DNA of 9,529 nucleotides from Deltaproteobacteria bacterium (GCA_018400255.1 JAGYMO010000388.1:1-9529), one strand, 5' to 3'. Shown: positions 1-6,724, counted from the stretch's first letter. The notes: a model not told the origin generated them from the sequence alone. A program made the numbers and translations.

Positions 1-34
1 CAGATTATGCAGTAGGCACCTACTGCATAATCTG
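1..34. repeat. 34-nt near-perfect palindrome (hairpin)
   Basis: Bases 1-16 are the exact reverse complement of 19-34, leaving a central CA; a realistic hairpin has a 15-bp stem and GCAC loop. There is no T tract after it (the next bases are GGTTTAAC), so it is a poor intrinsic terminator. It lies at the very edge of the window, 21 nt before a small ORF. Long perfect palindromes of this kind are often ends or recombination sites of mobile elements, but I cannot assign a family, and the gene to the left is not visible. The palindrome is seen directly; any function is inference. Confidence 0.85.
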
Positions 35-55
35 GGTTTAACAGGCACACAAGAC

Positions 56-271
56 GTGGAAAATATGAGATCATCAGGAAAATCAAAAAGTAAAGCCCTC
101 AACCTGGAGAAGGATCTGCTCCTGACCAGGGAGGATATGATTTATATGAATCAGGAGCAAATGGATGCGGATCCTGATCTTGGAAAGTACTTCGACTTCC
201 TTGAGGAGATCGGGGCCTTTGAAGGGCCGTTACCGGAAAAAATATTCTATGATGCTGAATTTGAGCTTTAG
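56..271 (+). CDS. small hypothetical acidic protein, about 68-71 aa
   Basis: I do not recognise this protein. It has a basic, Ser/Lys-rich N-terminus (about residues 4-15) followed by an acidic segment containing LTREDMIYMNQEQMDADPD, FDFLEEIGAFEG and a C-terminal DAEFEL. It has no signal peptide, membrane segment or metal motif, and looks helical and soluble. A GTG at 56 gives 71 aa and an in-frame ATG at 65 gives 68 aa; neither has a strong Shine-Dalgarno sequence (only a GGA before the ATG), so the start is uncertain. It stands alone between a palindrome and apparent insertion-sequence debris, so it could be a passenger or a remnant. Its composition (about 45% G+C) and amino-acid use are protein-like. 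The overlapping opposite-strand ORF (99-281) is less plausible. Confidence 0.5.
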   Translation: MENMRSSGKSKSKALNLEKDLLLTREDMIYMNQEQMDADPDLGKYFDFLEEIGAFEGPLPEKIFYDAEFEL

Positions 272-308
272 AACATATCAATTCCTAAAAATGTATTTAA
301 CAGCTTGC

Positions 309-413
309 TTAAAGGCTGCATTCCCTAAGCCTTGATTTCAGCTTTTCTGCATTGTCCACAAACTTGTTAAGCTCAGCCCAAAAAACCTGGCTGTGGTTTT
401 TAAAATAAGTTAG
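309..413 (-). pseudogene. probable transposase C-terminal remnant
   Basis: On the minus strand an open frame without a start codon, bounded by an in-frame stop at 414-416, runs from 413 to a TAA at 309-311. It encodes about 34 residues including FWAELNKFVDNAEKLKSRL and ending in RECSL. This reads like the C-terminal tail of a DDE transposase of the IS4-like group rather than random sequence. That assignment is from memory of such tails and has not been searched. The rest of the protein is absent: upstream there is only about 18 nt before a sequence resembling an element end. The simplest reading is an internally deleted, dead insertion sequence next to the 3' end of fdhE. Confidence 0.45.
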
Positions 414-430
414 TTATGTCACATTATAAA

Positions 431-451
431 AAATTTAACCGGACAGTAGTG
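431..451. mobile_element. possible terminal inverted repeat of a decayed insertion sequence
   Basis: The plus-strand sequence AAATTTAACCGGACAGTAGTG (read inward on the minus strand as CACTACTGTCCGGTTAAA) resembles the ends of IS4-type elements as I remember them. It begins just upstream, in minus-strand sense, of the transposase-tail remnant and ends about 17 bp from the fdhE stop codon. I found no matching opposite end between 272 and 309, so a second terminus and a target duplication are not shown. The call rests on motif memory plus the adjacent remnant. Confidence 0.35.
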
Positions 452-467
452 ATTTAAATTAAATGTT

Positions 468-1298
468 TTAACAATTAAATCCTTGTTCATAGGCAAGCAT
501 ATCTAAGTGCAATGTTGTAAGGTTTTCCAGTTCCAGCGATCCAAGGGACTCTATTATCCTCATGTCCACTGTTTTGATGTAAGAATTGCATTTTCTACAG
601 AAATCAATCCGAAAACCATCCTCTTCCTCGCTCACGAAATAGCCAAGTTCTTTGGGGTTATCATTTTCACAAAAGGGGCATTTTAGCCGTGGGTAATTCC
701 ATTCGTAGCCGCATAATTCACAGTGAAGATATCTTTTCCCATTAGTGTCTAAGTATGCAATATCTGGTGATGAGCCACATAAAGGGCAGTAGCCGTAATC
801 CCATGGATGTATGGTAATTTTTTCCGTAATTACTTTTTTTAGGATATTCAGCGAAGGCTTTAAAGCCATGTGAATAAGGAATTTAAGAACCATTGGTTCC
901 AGATTAATTTCCTTGGCCATATCAGCTATTGCCTGTTCATCCCTCGAAAGGAAATTGCTCATTGCATGATGAACCCATTGTGAATTCGACTTTATCTTCT
1001 TGAGTGCCTTTTTTAGGGCCTCTCTATCTTTTCTTTTTTTTGATGATAGGTGCTCCAATAGACGGGGAAATAGTGAAATAGCAGCCATTCGGTCAAGGGG
1101 TAGATCTTCTCTTGAGAATACAGGAAAACCTTCTCTGGCTTTAATTTCATTAATTGCGCCATTTTTTATCTCAGATTTAATTTCAGGCTCAATTTCCATT
1201 AAAAAACCCACTAAATCTTTGTAAACAGACAGGGCATCTTTATACATTGGCCTTTTTTGGGTGATCCTATCTATTTGTGCTCCCAATTCATTTGACAT
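468..1298 (-). CDS. fdhE: formate dehydrogenase accessory protein FdhE
   Basis: FdhE is a cytoplasmic protein needed for production of active Tat-exported formate dehydrogenases; it interacts with the catalytic subunit before export. The 276-residue protein shows the family hallmark, four CxxC pairs in a rubredoxin-like C-terminal region: C171/C174 (YCPLCGSSP), C193/C196 (CELCGYEW), C207/C210 (CPFCEN) and C234/C237 (CRKCNSYIKT). The N-terminal 160 residues are mostly helical and charged, including a lysine-rich stretch near 87-103. Length is a little below the E. coli protein (about 309 aa). The ATG at 1298 has an AAGGGA ribosome site 8 nt upstream. It is third in the fdhA-fdhB-fdhE order, but a terminator-like hairpin separates it from fdhB, so it may be expressed at a lower level. 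The other usual accessory gene, fdhD, is not in the window. No frameshift or missing cysteine pair is seen. Confidence 0.93.
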   Translation of the reverse strand: MSNELGAQIDRITQKRPMYKDALSVYKDLVGFLMEIEPEIKSEIKNGAINEIKAREGFPVFSREDLPLDRMAAISLFPRLLEHLSSKKRKDREALKKALKKIKSNSQWVHHAMSNFLSRDEQAIADMAKEINLEPMVLKFLIHMALKPSLNILKKVITEKITIHPWDYGYCPLCGSSPDIAYLDTNGKRYLHCELCGYEWNYPRLKCPFCENDNPKELGYFVSEEEDGFRIDFCRKCNSYIKTVDMRIIESLGSLELENLTTLHLDMLAYEQGFNC

Positions 1299-1312
1299 AA
1301 TATGTGTCCCTT

Positions 1313-1326
1313 CATATTTAAATATG
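1313..1326. repeat. 14-bp A+T-rich perfect palindrome in the fdhE leader
   Basis: CATATTTAAATATG is its own reverse complement and lies immediately upstream of the fdhE Shine-Dalgarno sequence, between it and the fdhB-fdhE hairpin. It could be an operator half-pair or simply A+T-rich coincidence; nothing in the sequence decides this. Confidence 0.35.
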
Positions 1327-1331
1327 GGCTT

Positions 1332-1369
1332 GAAAAAAGGGTATCGGTGCTGACTAATACCCTTTTTTC
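1332..1369 (-). terminator. hairpin terminator/attenuator between fdhB and fdhE
   Basis: A 13-bp perfect stem (GAAAAAAGGGTAT at 1332-1344 pairing with 1357-1369) encloses a 12-nt loop. On the minus strand it begins 7 nt after the fdhB stop codon, and the descending arm carries six Ts, as in intrinsic terminators. Because the A/T runs are in both arms it could act in either direction, but no plus-strand gene ends here. fdhE starts 33 nt beyond it on the same strand, so it would reduce rather than abolish fdhE transcription, or protect fdhAB mRNA. The hairpin is seen; its efficiency is inference. Confidence 0.7.
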
Positions 1370-1376
1370 TTGGGGG

Positions 1377-2126
1377 TTAACTGGCAATTTTATTAAGTAT
1401 TTGCCACTCTTTTGCTAACTCTTTCAGAGGGTTAGCAATCTTTTTTAAGGCTGTTTTTCTATCTATGCCCCTTGGTGTTATTGAAGACATGGCATATTTA
1501 TGATAGGTGGAAGGCTCATCTGCAAATAAATAAAAGACCCTTAGGTCATCAAGGCCTGTTAACACAGCATTCGGAAATTTTGATTGTACCTCTGAAAGGC
1601 GTTTTTTTGCCATCTCTGCCATACTGTCCCAGTCTCCAAAATTCATAGCGCCTGTAGGACAGGTTTTAACACATGCCGGAAGCAATCCATTGTGAACTCG
1701 TTCCACACACATAGTGCATTTTGCCATGTAGCCTGTTCCCGATTGAACTCTCGGTATATCGTAAGGGCAAAATTCTCTGATGTCCTGGCTGTTTTCCTTT
1801 TTAAGTTTTTCAGTATAGAGAACTGCCCCTGTAAGCTCATCAATAATAATGGCGTTTGGATCTTCCGTTGCTTCTTTGCACGGTGGTTCTATGCAGTGAC
1901 GACATTGGTCAGGGAAAAAATGCCAAACCGGCCTGTTATTATCCCCTATTTCCTCGGAAAAGCGCACCAGTTTATACGTGTAAAATGAGAGGTCCTTTGG
2001 GTTCTGAAAACTTCCATAGTTTTCAGTTTTTGTAGCCGGGAGTTGATTCCATTGCTTGCAGGCGATTTGACATCCCCTGCAGCCAGTGCATACTATAGTG
2101 TCAATAAAAAAAGCCTTTCCTTTCAT
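1377..2126 (-). CDS. fdhB: formate dehydrogenase beta (iron-sulfur) subunit
   Basis: This is the electron-transfer subunit that takes electrons from FdhA through a chain of [4Fe-4S] clusters. The 249-residue protein contains exactly 12 cluster-type cysteines: C13/C16/C19/C23 (CTGCRGCQIACKQW), C75/C78/C83 (CRHCIEPPC), C120 (CPYDIP), C137/C140 (CTMC) and C152/C156 (ACVKTCPTGAMNFG). That fits three clusters, as in the soluble Desulfovibrio enzymes; FdnH of E. coli has four clusters and a C-terminal membrane helix. No transmembrane segment and no signal peptide are present, so it is presumably exported bound to FdhA by the Tat system. The ATG at 2126 follows an AGGAGGT ribosome site placed directly after the fdhA stop, 13 nt upstream of the start, suggesting translational coupling. 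The fold is shared with other molybdopterin-oxidoreductase partners, but the CRHCIEPPC and NGLLPACVKTCPTG segments and the fdhE neighbour favour formate dehydrogenase. Confidence 0.93.
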   Translation of the reverse strand: MKGKAFFIDTIVCTGCRGCQIACKQWNQLPATKTENYGSFQNPKDLSFYTYKLVRFSEEIGDNNRPVWHFFPDQCRHCIEPPCKEATEDPNAIIIDELTGAVLYTEKLKKENSQDIREFCPYDIPRVQSGTGYMAKCTMCVERVHNGLLPACVKTCPTGAMNFGDWDSMAEMAKKRLSEVQSKFPNAVLTGLDDLRVFYLFADEPSTYHKYAMSSITPRGIDRKTALKKIANPLKELAKEWQILNKIAS

Positions 2127-2139
2127 CAGATTACCTCCT

Positions 2140-5100
2140 TTATATCTTTTTTACATTAACCATGAAGGCCTTTGTTTCAGGAATCCTGGTATTTGGATCC
2201 CCAGTGCTTGGTGTAAGCAGGTTGGCTGAATCTCCACCATCTTTTGGATGAACCCAGCCATAATGCCATGGAAGGCCTATTTGATGTATTACAGTGCCCT
2301 GTATAGTAAAGGGCTTAAAACGACTTGTGACAAGCGCAGTAGCTTTGACCTCTCCCCTTGAAGAGATAACCATAATCTTCTCACCGTTCTTTATGCCCTT
2401 GAGTTTTGCAAGTTCCGTGCTCATTTCCACGAAAAGCTGCGGTTGAGCCTCTAGAAGCCAGGGTTGCCATCTTGTCATAATGCCGGTTTGCCAGTGCTCG
2501 CTTACACGGTATGTAGTGCCGACAAAAGGGTATTTTGGATCACATGTACAATAGGTATCCATCATGGTAGTATATTTTGGTATTGTAGGATTAGAGAGTT
2601 GACTGGAAAAAAGATTTTTTTCAACAGGGCACTCGAGTGGCTCGTAATGCTCCGGGAAGGGACCATCAGCCATTCCTGACCCAAATATGCGGGCATATCC
2701 TTCCGGCTTCATTATAAAGGGATGTTTGCTTTTTTTGTTGGGTGTTCCATCAGGATTTAGCATAGGCGGCCACCCGCCATCCGGAACGTCACCAACCCAT
2801 TTTGAGCCATTCCATTGTATGACGGGAGTTTCCTTGTTCCATGGTTTCCCGTATTTATCTACAGATGCCCTATTGTAGATAATGCGCCTATTCAGGGGCC
2901 AACACCATGACCATTCAAGGTTCAAACCAATACCGGCTTTTTCCTTTTTCCTCCTGGCTGACATATTTCCTTTATTGGTATACGAATTACAGTAAAGCCA
3001 GTTTCCGCTGCTGGTTGAACCGTCTGCCTGGAGGTAGACAAAGCTTGGTACAAGATCACCCTTTTTAAACGATTCACCGTTAACCGTAATGTCTTTTAGG
3101 AAATAGCCATTTATTTCCTTGGCGAGTTTATGTGGATCGAATCTTCCCGCTGAAGTGTAATCCCATTTCAAATTGAGAACCGGTTCCGGAAAAACAGCGT
3201 CTTTGTCCTTACGATACAGGTCCCTTACCTTTTCAAACAGCTTTGTCATTATTTCACCATCCGGCATGGCACTTCCTGGTGGCTCAGCAGCCTTATATCT
3301 CCACTGCATCCAGCGCCCGCTGTTTGTAATAGAACCCTCTTTTTCTACCGATACCGCGCAGGGCAGCATAAACACCTCTGTTTTAATCTTTTCAGCTTCC
3401 ATGCCTGGCCCTTTCCAGAAAGATCCTGTCTCATTATCGAAGATGTTAACATTCACAAGCCAATCCAGTTTTGTTAATGCCTGTCTTGTCTTATTTGAAT
3501 TAGCCCCTGAACATGCAGGATTTTGCCCCCATGCAAAAAAACCTGAAAATGATCCCTTATACATCTCATCGAACAGGTCTAACCAGGAGTAGGATTTTCC
3601 GTCATCAAGCTTGGGGAGCCAGTTGTACCCAAAATCATTTGCCTCTGTCCCCTTATCTCCAAAGAAAGACTTTAACAAACTTACAGAGTATTTCGGATAA
3701 TTTGCCCACCAGTTAGCACTTAGCGGATCATTTGCTTTCGGTGTGTATTTGGTATTATACCCAGCTAAACTGGCCAGGGAGGCCTTAGGGGTTTTTAGAT
3801 ACCCTGGCCATATATGATAAAGAATGCAATGGTCGGTTGAGCCCTGAACGTTTGATTCACCCCTGAGGGCATTTACACCACCGCCCGCTATCCCCATATT
3901 GCCTAACAATAGCTGGATTATTGCCATGGTTCGAATGTTCTGAACACCCACTGTATGTTGGGTCCATCCCATTGCATACATTATAGTACCGGCCTTTTCC
4001 CTTTGGCCGGTCGAAGAATACATTTCGTAGACACTAACAAGGTCCTCTTTAGGAGTTCCCGTAGTATCTGAGACTGTTTGAAGGTCATACCTGCTATAGT
4101 GTTTCTTTAATAGTTGAAACACACACCGAGGGTTTTCCAGGGTCACATCTTTTTTTGGATTCCCTTGGGTGTCCTTTTCAAACGCCCATGCATCCTTATT
4201 GTATTTACCTGTTTGTGGCTCAAAACCAGAAAAGATACCATCTTTGAAAAAATAGTTATCACTCAAAATAAATGAAGCATTTGTATAGTCTGCAACATAT
4301 TCCTTAAAAAATTTATTATTTTCTATGATATACTTTATCATGCCGCCTAAAAATGCTATATCAGTGCCTGACCTCAATGCTGTATAAAAATCTGCCTTTG
4401 AAGATGTTCGCGTAAATTTGGGATCAACGCTTATCAGTTTGGCACCTTTTTTCATTGCCTCGTTTACCCATTTAAATGAAATCGGGTGATTTTCCGCGGC
4501 ATTGGAACCCATGATCAGAATACAATCGCTGTTTTTGATATCTATCCAGTGATTCGTCATCGCGCCACGCCCGAACGACTCTGCCAGAGCCGCAACAGTT
4601 GCGCTGTGTCAGATACGAGCCTGGTGCTCAATATAAACAAGCCCCATTGCCCTCATCATGGCTTGTATAGCCCAGCACTCCTCATTATCTAAGGCTGCGC
4701 TGCCTATATGAGCGATACCCTCTGTGCGGTTTACTATTTGCCCCTTGCTATTTTTATAGGTAAAGGTTGCATCCCTTGTATGTTTGATATTCAAGGCTAT
4801 CTTCTGAAGTGCCCAATCCCAGGAGACTTTTTGCCATGAGGAGCTGTAAGGTTTACGATAAAGTGGTGTGGTTAAACGATTTTTGTTGTTTATAAGCTGG
4901 CTTAATGCTGCCCCCTTAGAACAGAGGCTGCCTTCATTTATGGGATGTTCAGGGTCACCCTCTGTGTTAATTACCCTGCCATCCGCACCTTTACTGGTAT
5001 GAACGATAATTCCGCACCCTACCGCGCAATAGGGACAGATTGTGGTGGACTCTTTCGCATACCTGATTTTTAATGTTTGGGCATAAGACTTGACTGGTGT

Positions 5101-5184
5101 CAAGTCCATACCCAAACCAAAAGCCATAACGCCTGCGGTTGCTCCTGCGGACATTTTGAAGAAATCTCTTCTACTAATTCTCAT
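2140..5184 (-). CDS. fdhA: formate dehydrogenase alpha subunit, selenocysteine-containing
   Basis: This catalytic subunit interconverts formate and CO2 at a Mo or W bis-pterin (bis-MGD) centre in the periplasm. The reading frame is continuous from the ATG at 5184 to the TAA at 2140 except for one TGA at 4609-4611 (codon 192), which falls where the family has Sec/Cys: HQARI-U-HSATVAALAESFGRGAMTN. Decoding it as selenocysteine gives 1014 residues, the normal length of FdnG-type subunits. Residues 1-35 are a Tat signal (SRRDFFK, hydrophobic stretch, SYA before Q36). C50, C53, C57 and C88 (CPYCAVGCG...CSKG) bind the proximal [4Fe-4S] cluster; K90 matches the conserved electron-path lysine. The C-terminal roughly 120 residues are the pterin-dinucleotide-binding domain. 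The start has a strong AAAGGAGGAA site. It heads the fdhA-fdhB-fdhE cluster with a sigma-54 element upstream. Whether the metal is Mo or W cannot be told. Confidence 0.96.
4574..4611 (-). promoter_or_regulatory. UGA selenocysteine codon with bacterial SECIS hairpin
   Basis: The UGA occupies 4609-4611. Counting its U as 1, bases 13-15 (ACU) pair with 32-34 (AGU), base 16 (G) bulges, and 17-20 (UUGC) pair with 28-31 (GCAG), leaving a seven-base loop at 21-27 (GGCUCUG). Distance from the UGA, a single bulge just below the upper stem, and U at position 24 correspond to the SelB-binding SECIS of E. coli fdhF, although the bulge is G rather than U and loop position 23 is C rather than G. The alternative stem GGCUCU/AGAGUC is also possible. 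Pairing is seen in the sequence; SelB recognition is inferred. Confidence 0.75.
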
Positions 5185-5351
5185 GGGTTCCTCCTTTCTT
5201 TCACAAAATGATGGATGATAGTTTTTGACTAGTTCAATAAAGCCTTAAATCATTCTACGGATTAGCCTTTTCACACTTTTTATCAAAAGGTCCATATCAT
5301 TATTTTTTTAGGGACTCAGAAGTGATAGCTACTCTTTTCTTGTTAAAATTG

Positions 5352-5368
5352 AGCAAGTTTGGTGCCAA
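5352..5368 (-). promoter_or_regulatory. sigma-54 (RpoN) -24/-12 promoter of the fdh operon
   Basis: On the minus strand the sequence reads TTGGCAC-CAAAC-TTGCT, matching the sigma-54 consensus (TGGCAC-N5-TTGCW) with the invariant GG and GC dinucleotides ten bases apart. Placing the C of GC at -12 puts transcription start near 5341, leaving about 156 nt of untranslated leader before fdhA. Sigma-54 promoters require an enhancer-binding ATPase; E. coli fdhF is controlled this way by FhlA. The match is seen directly; use of the promoter and the identity of its activator are inferred. Confidence 0.85.
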
Positions 5369-5465
5369 AAAATATGGTTTGGAGAAATACTGAAATAAGT
5401 AATAAATATCAATAACATAGGTGCATAAAAAAAATAATGAGTAGAAATTAGGCAGGATATTATAT

Positions 5466-5477
5466 TGCAAAATTGCA
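5466..5477. promoter_or_regulatory. candidate upstream activator site (TGCAA-N2-TTGCA)
   Basis: A 5-bp inverted repeat with a 2-nt spacer lies about 125-135 bp upstream of the predicted sigma-54 start, the usual distance for enhancer-binding protein sites. A related TTTTGC-N6-GCAAAA repeat lies at 5552-5569. The repeats are short and A+T-rich, so chance is a real alternative. Confidence 0.35.
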
Positions 5478-5551
5478 CAACAACTACTCGGTAGCTATAA
5501 ATTCTTATTTGAAATGAGTATGTTATGTGCTTAATGTTAAATTAAAACAAT

Positions 5552-5569
5552 TTTTGCACTTTCGCAAAA
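5552..5569 (-). terminator. weak hairpin downstream of the ychF-like gene
   Basis: On the minus strand TTTTGC and GCAAAA form a 6-bp stem with a 6-nt loop, starting 15 nt after the stop codon and followed by TTGTTTTAATTT. This could be a weak intrinsic terminator separating the ychF-like gene from the fdh operon. The stem has only two G-C pairs, and the same repeat could instead be a second activator-binding site. Confidence 0.35.
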
Positions 5570-5584
5570 GTAGCGTCATCCACA

Positions 5585-6652
5585 TTAAATATTAAATCTA
5601 ATATTTAAAATATCTCCATCCTGAACTATATAATCTTTTCCCTCGAGGCGGAATAAACCCTTTTCGCGAACAGCCTTCTCAGAACCAGATTCTATAAGAT
5701 TCTCATACGAAAAACATTCTGCCCTAATAAATCCGCGTGAAAGGTCCGTATGAATTGTTCCGGCAGCCTCTACCGCAGTTTCCCCTTTATGAATATTCCA
5801 GGCTCTTACTTCATCAGGGCCCACTGTAAAAAAACTTATATACCCAACAATATCATAGGCAAATTTTGTCAGCCTATTTCTCGCAGACTCAACTATACCC
5901 ATATCTTCCATGAATATTTTTGCCTCATCGTCATCAAGCTGGGATAATTCCATTTCAAAATTCCCTGTAAATTCAATACACTTATAATTTTTACTTATCT
6001 CTTTTAATAAGCCTTCATTTTTTCCGAAGTTATCTTCCCCTGAATTGAGAATTACCATGATCGGTTTTTTCGTAAGGAATTGAAATCCTCTAATGGCCTT
6101 TTCTTCGTATTCACTGAATTTCATATCCCGAATTGCTTTATTGCTGTTCAGCTGCTCGTGAATCTTCCTGATAGTTTTCTCTTCCAATTGGAGTTCATTT
6201 GTTTTTTGACCCCGCTTGAAACTTAATTCTATTTTTTCTAATCTATTTTCCGCAATTATAAGGTCGGAAAGCATTAATTCAGTGTTAATTTGATTAATAT
6301 CATTGAGGGAGTGAGGCGCCCCCATTAAATTATCCTGAAAGTTGCGCACTACCAGGGCAAGCGCATCCGTATTTTTTATCATAGCCATTGAAGAGCTTGA
6401 GAATATATCAGATTTTTCAGACTCTTTAGCAGGCAGGACAAAATCAATGAATTCAATGGTTGCATATACAGTTTTTTTAGGTTTATACATCGCTGAAAGA
6501 TAATTGACCCTATCATCTATTACATTTACTACTGCTATATTTGGTTCTGCTTTTTTGCTGGCGTATTCTGTAACCTCTGCCTTTGATTTTGTTAATGTAT
6601 TAAAAATTGTTGTTTTTCCAGAATTAGGCAAACCAATTAACCCTATTTTCAT
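5585..6652 (-). CDS. ychF: divergent YchF-like P-loop NTPase (OLA1/Obg family)
   Basis: YchF proteins are cytoplasmic, ribosome-associated P-loop NTPases that prefer ATP. The 355-residue protein has a P-loop at 7-15 (GLPNSGKTT; usual GLPNVGKST), a NxxE specificity motif at 203-206 (NSGE, usually NVDE-like), and a C-terminal DUF933/TGS domain that is very well conserved (about 271-355: FFTVGPDEVRAWNI, AAGTIHTDLSRGFIRAE, EGKDYIVQDGDI). The switch II/G3 segment is abnormal: where the family has DIAGLVKGA followed by a glycine-rich stretch, this protein has D70-FVLPAKE and then a serine run (SSSSMAMIKNTDALALVV). The G3 glycine needed for the usual nucleotide switch is missing. Residues about 130-190 form the charged helical insertion. 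The ATG at 6652 has an AAGGGAGG site. It reads toward the fdh operon but is about 400 bp away, so it is probably a separate transcript. A specialised paralogue is more likely than the housekeeping copy. Confidence 0.85.
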   Translation of the reverse strand: MKIGLIGLPNSGKTTIFNTLTKSKAEVTEYASKKAEPNIAVVNVIDDRVNYLSAMYKPKKTVYATIEFIDFVLPAKESEKSDIFSSSSMAMIKNTDALALVVRNFQDNLMGAPHSLNDINQINTELMLSDLIIAENRLEKIELSFKRGQKTNELQLEEKTIRKIHEQLNSNKAIRDMKFSEYEEKAIRGFQFLTKKPIMVILNSGEDNFGKNEGLLKEISKNYKCIEFTGNFEMELSQLDDDEAKIFMEDMGIVESARNRLTKFAYDIVGYISFFTVGPDEVRAWNIHKGETAVEAAGTIHTDLSRGFIRAECFSYENLIESGSEKAVREKGLFRLEGKDYIVQDGDILNIRFNI

Positions 6653-6695
6653 ATATACCTCCCTTTAAAATCTCCACTTATGTCGCTTTATGAAT

Positions 6696-6724
6696 AGTAT
6701 AATTTTCATTTTGAGGAATTTCCA
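6696..6724 (-). promoter_or_regulatory. candidate sigma-70 promoter of the ychF-like gene
   Basis: On the minus strand TGGAAA (6724-6719, 4/6 match to the -35 consensus) and TATACT (6701-6696, 5/6 match to -10) are separated by 17 nt. Transcription would start near 6689, about 37 nt before the ATG. In such A+T-rich sequence chance matches occur. Confidence 0.45.

Larger units (their letters stand above)
5185..5584. other. 400-bp leader between ychF-like gene and fdhA
   Basis: This A+T-rich region holds no convincing gene. On the minus strand, in order of transcription toward fdhA, it contains a weak hairpin after the ychF-like stop (5552-5569), a short inverted repeat (5466-5477), a sigma-54 element (5352-5368), and a leader of about 155 nt ending in the fdhA ribosome site. 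I looked for a molybdenum-cofactor riboswitch-like structure in the leader and saw none. Confidence 0.7.

Noticed and set aside
99..281. Minus-strand 60-codon ORF overlapping the small plus-strand ORF
   Set aside because: Proline- and serine-rich translation without structure, and the plus-strand frame has more natural protein composition.
1000..1988. Plus-strand ORFs at 1000-1224 and 1692-1988 opposite fdhE and fdhB
   Set aside because: Both are antisense to clearly coding genes with intact cysteine motifs and have low-complexity or unnatural protein sequence.
3173..3592. 139-codon plus-strand ORF opposite fdhA
   Set aside because: It lies wholly antisense to well-conserved fdhA coding sequence, has no family-like motif and no ribosome site; it is a shadow frame.
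4609..4611. Premature stop making fdhA a pseudogene split into two ORFs
   Set aside because: The TGA is exactly at the selenocysteine position, sequence on both sides is conserved and in the same frame, and a SECIS-like hairpin follows, so it is recoding and not decay.
5185..5340. Possible molybdenum-cofactor riboswitch in the fdhA leader
   Set aside because: The leader of about 155 nt is A+T-rich and shows no extended conserved hairpin of that type by eye.
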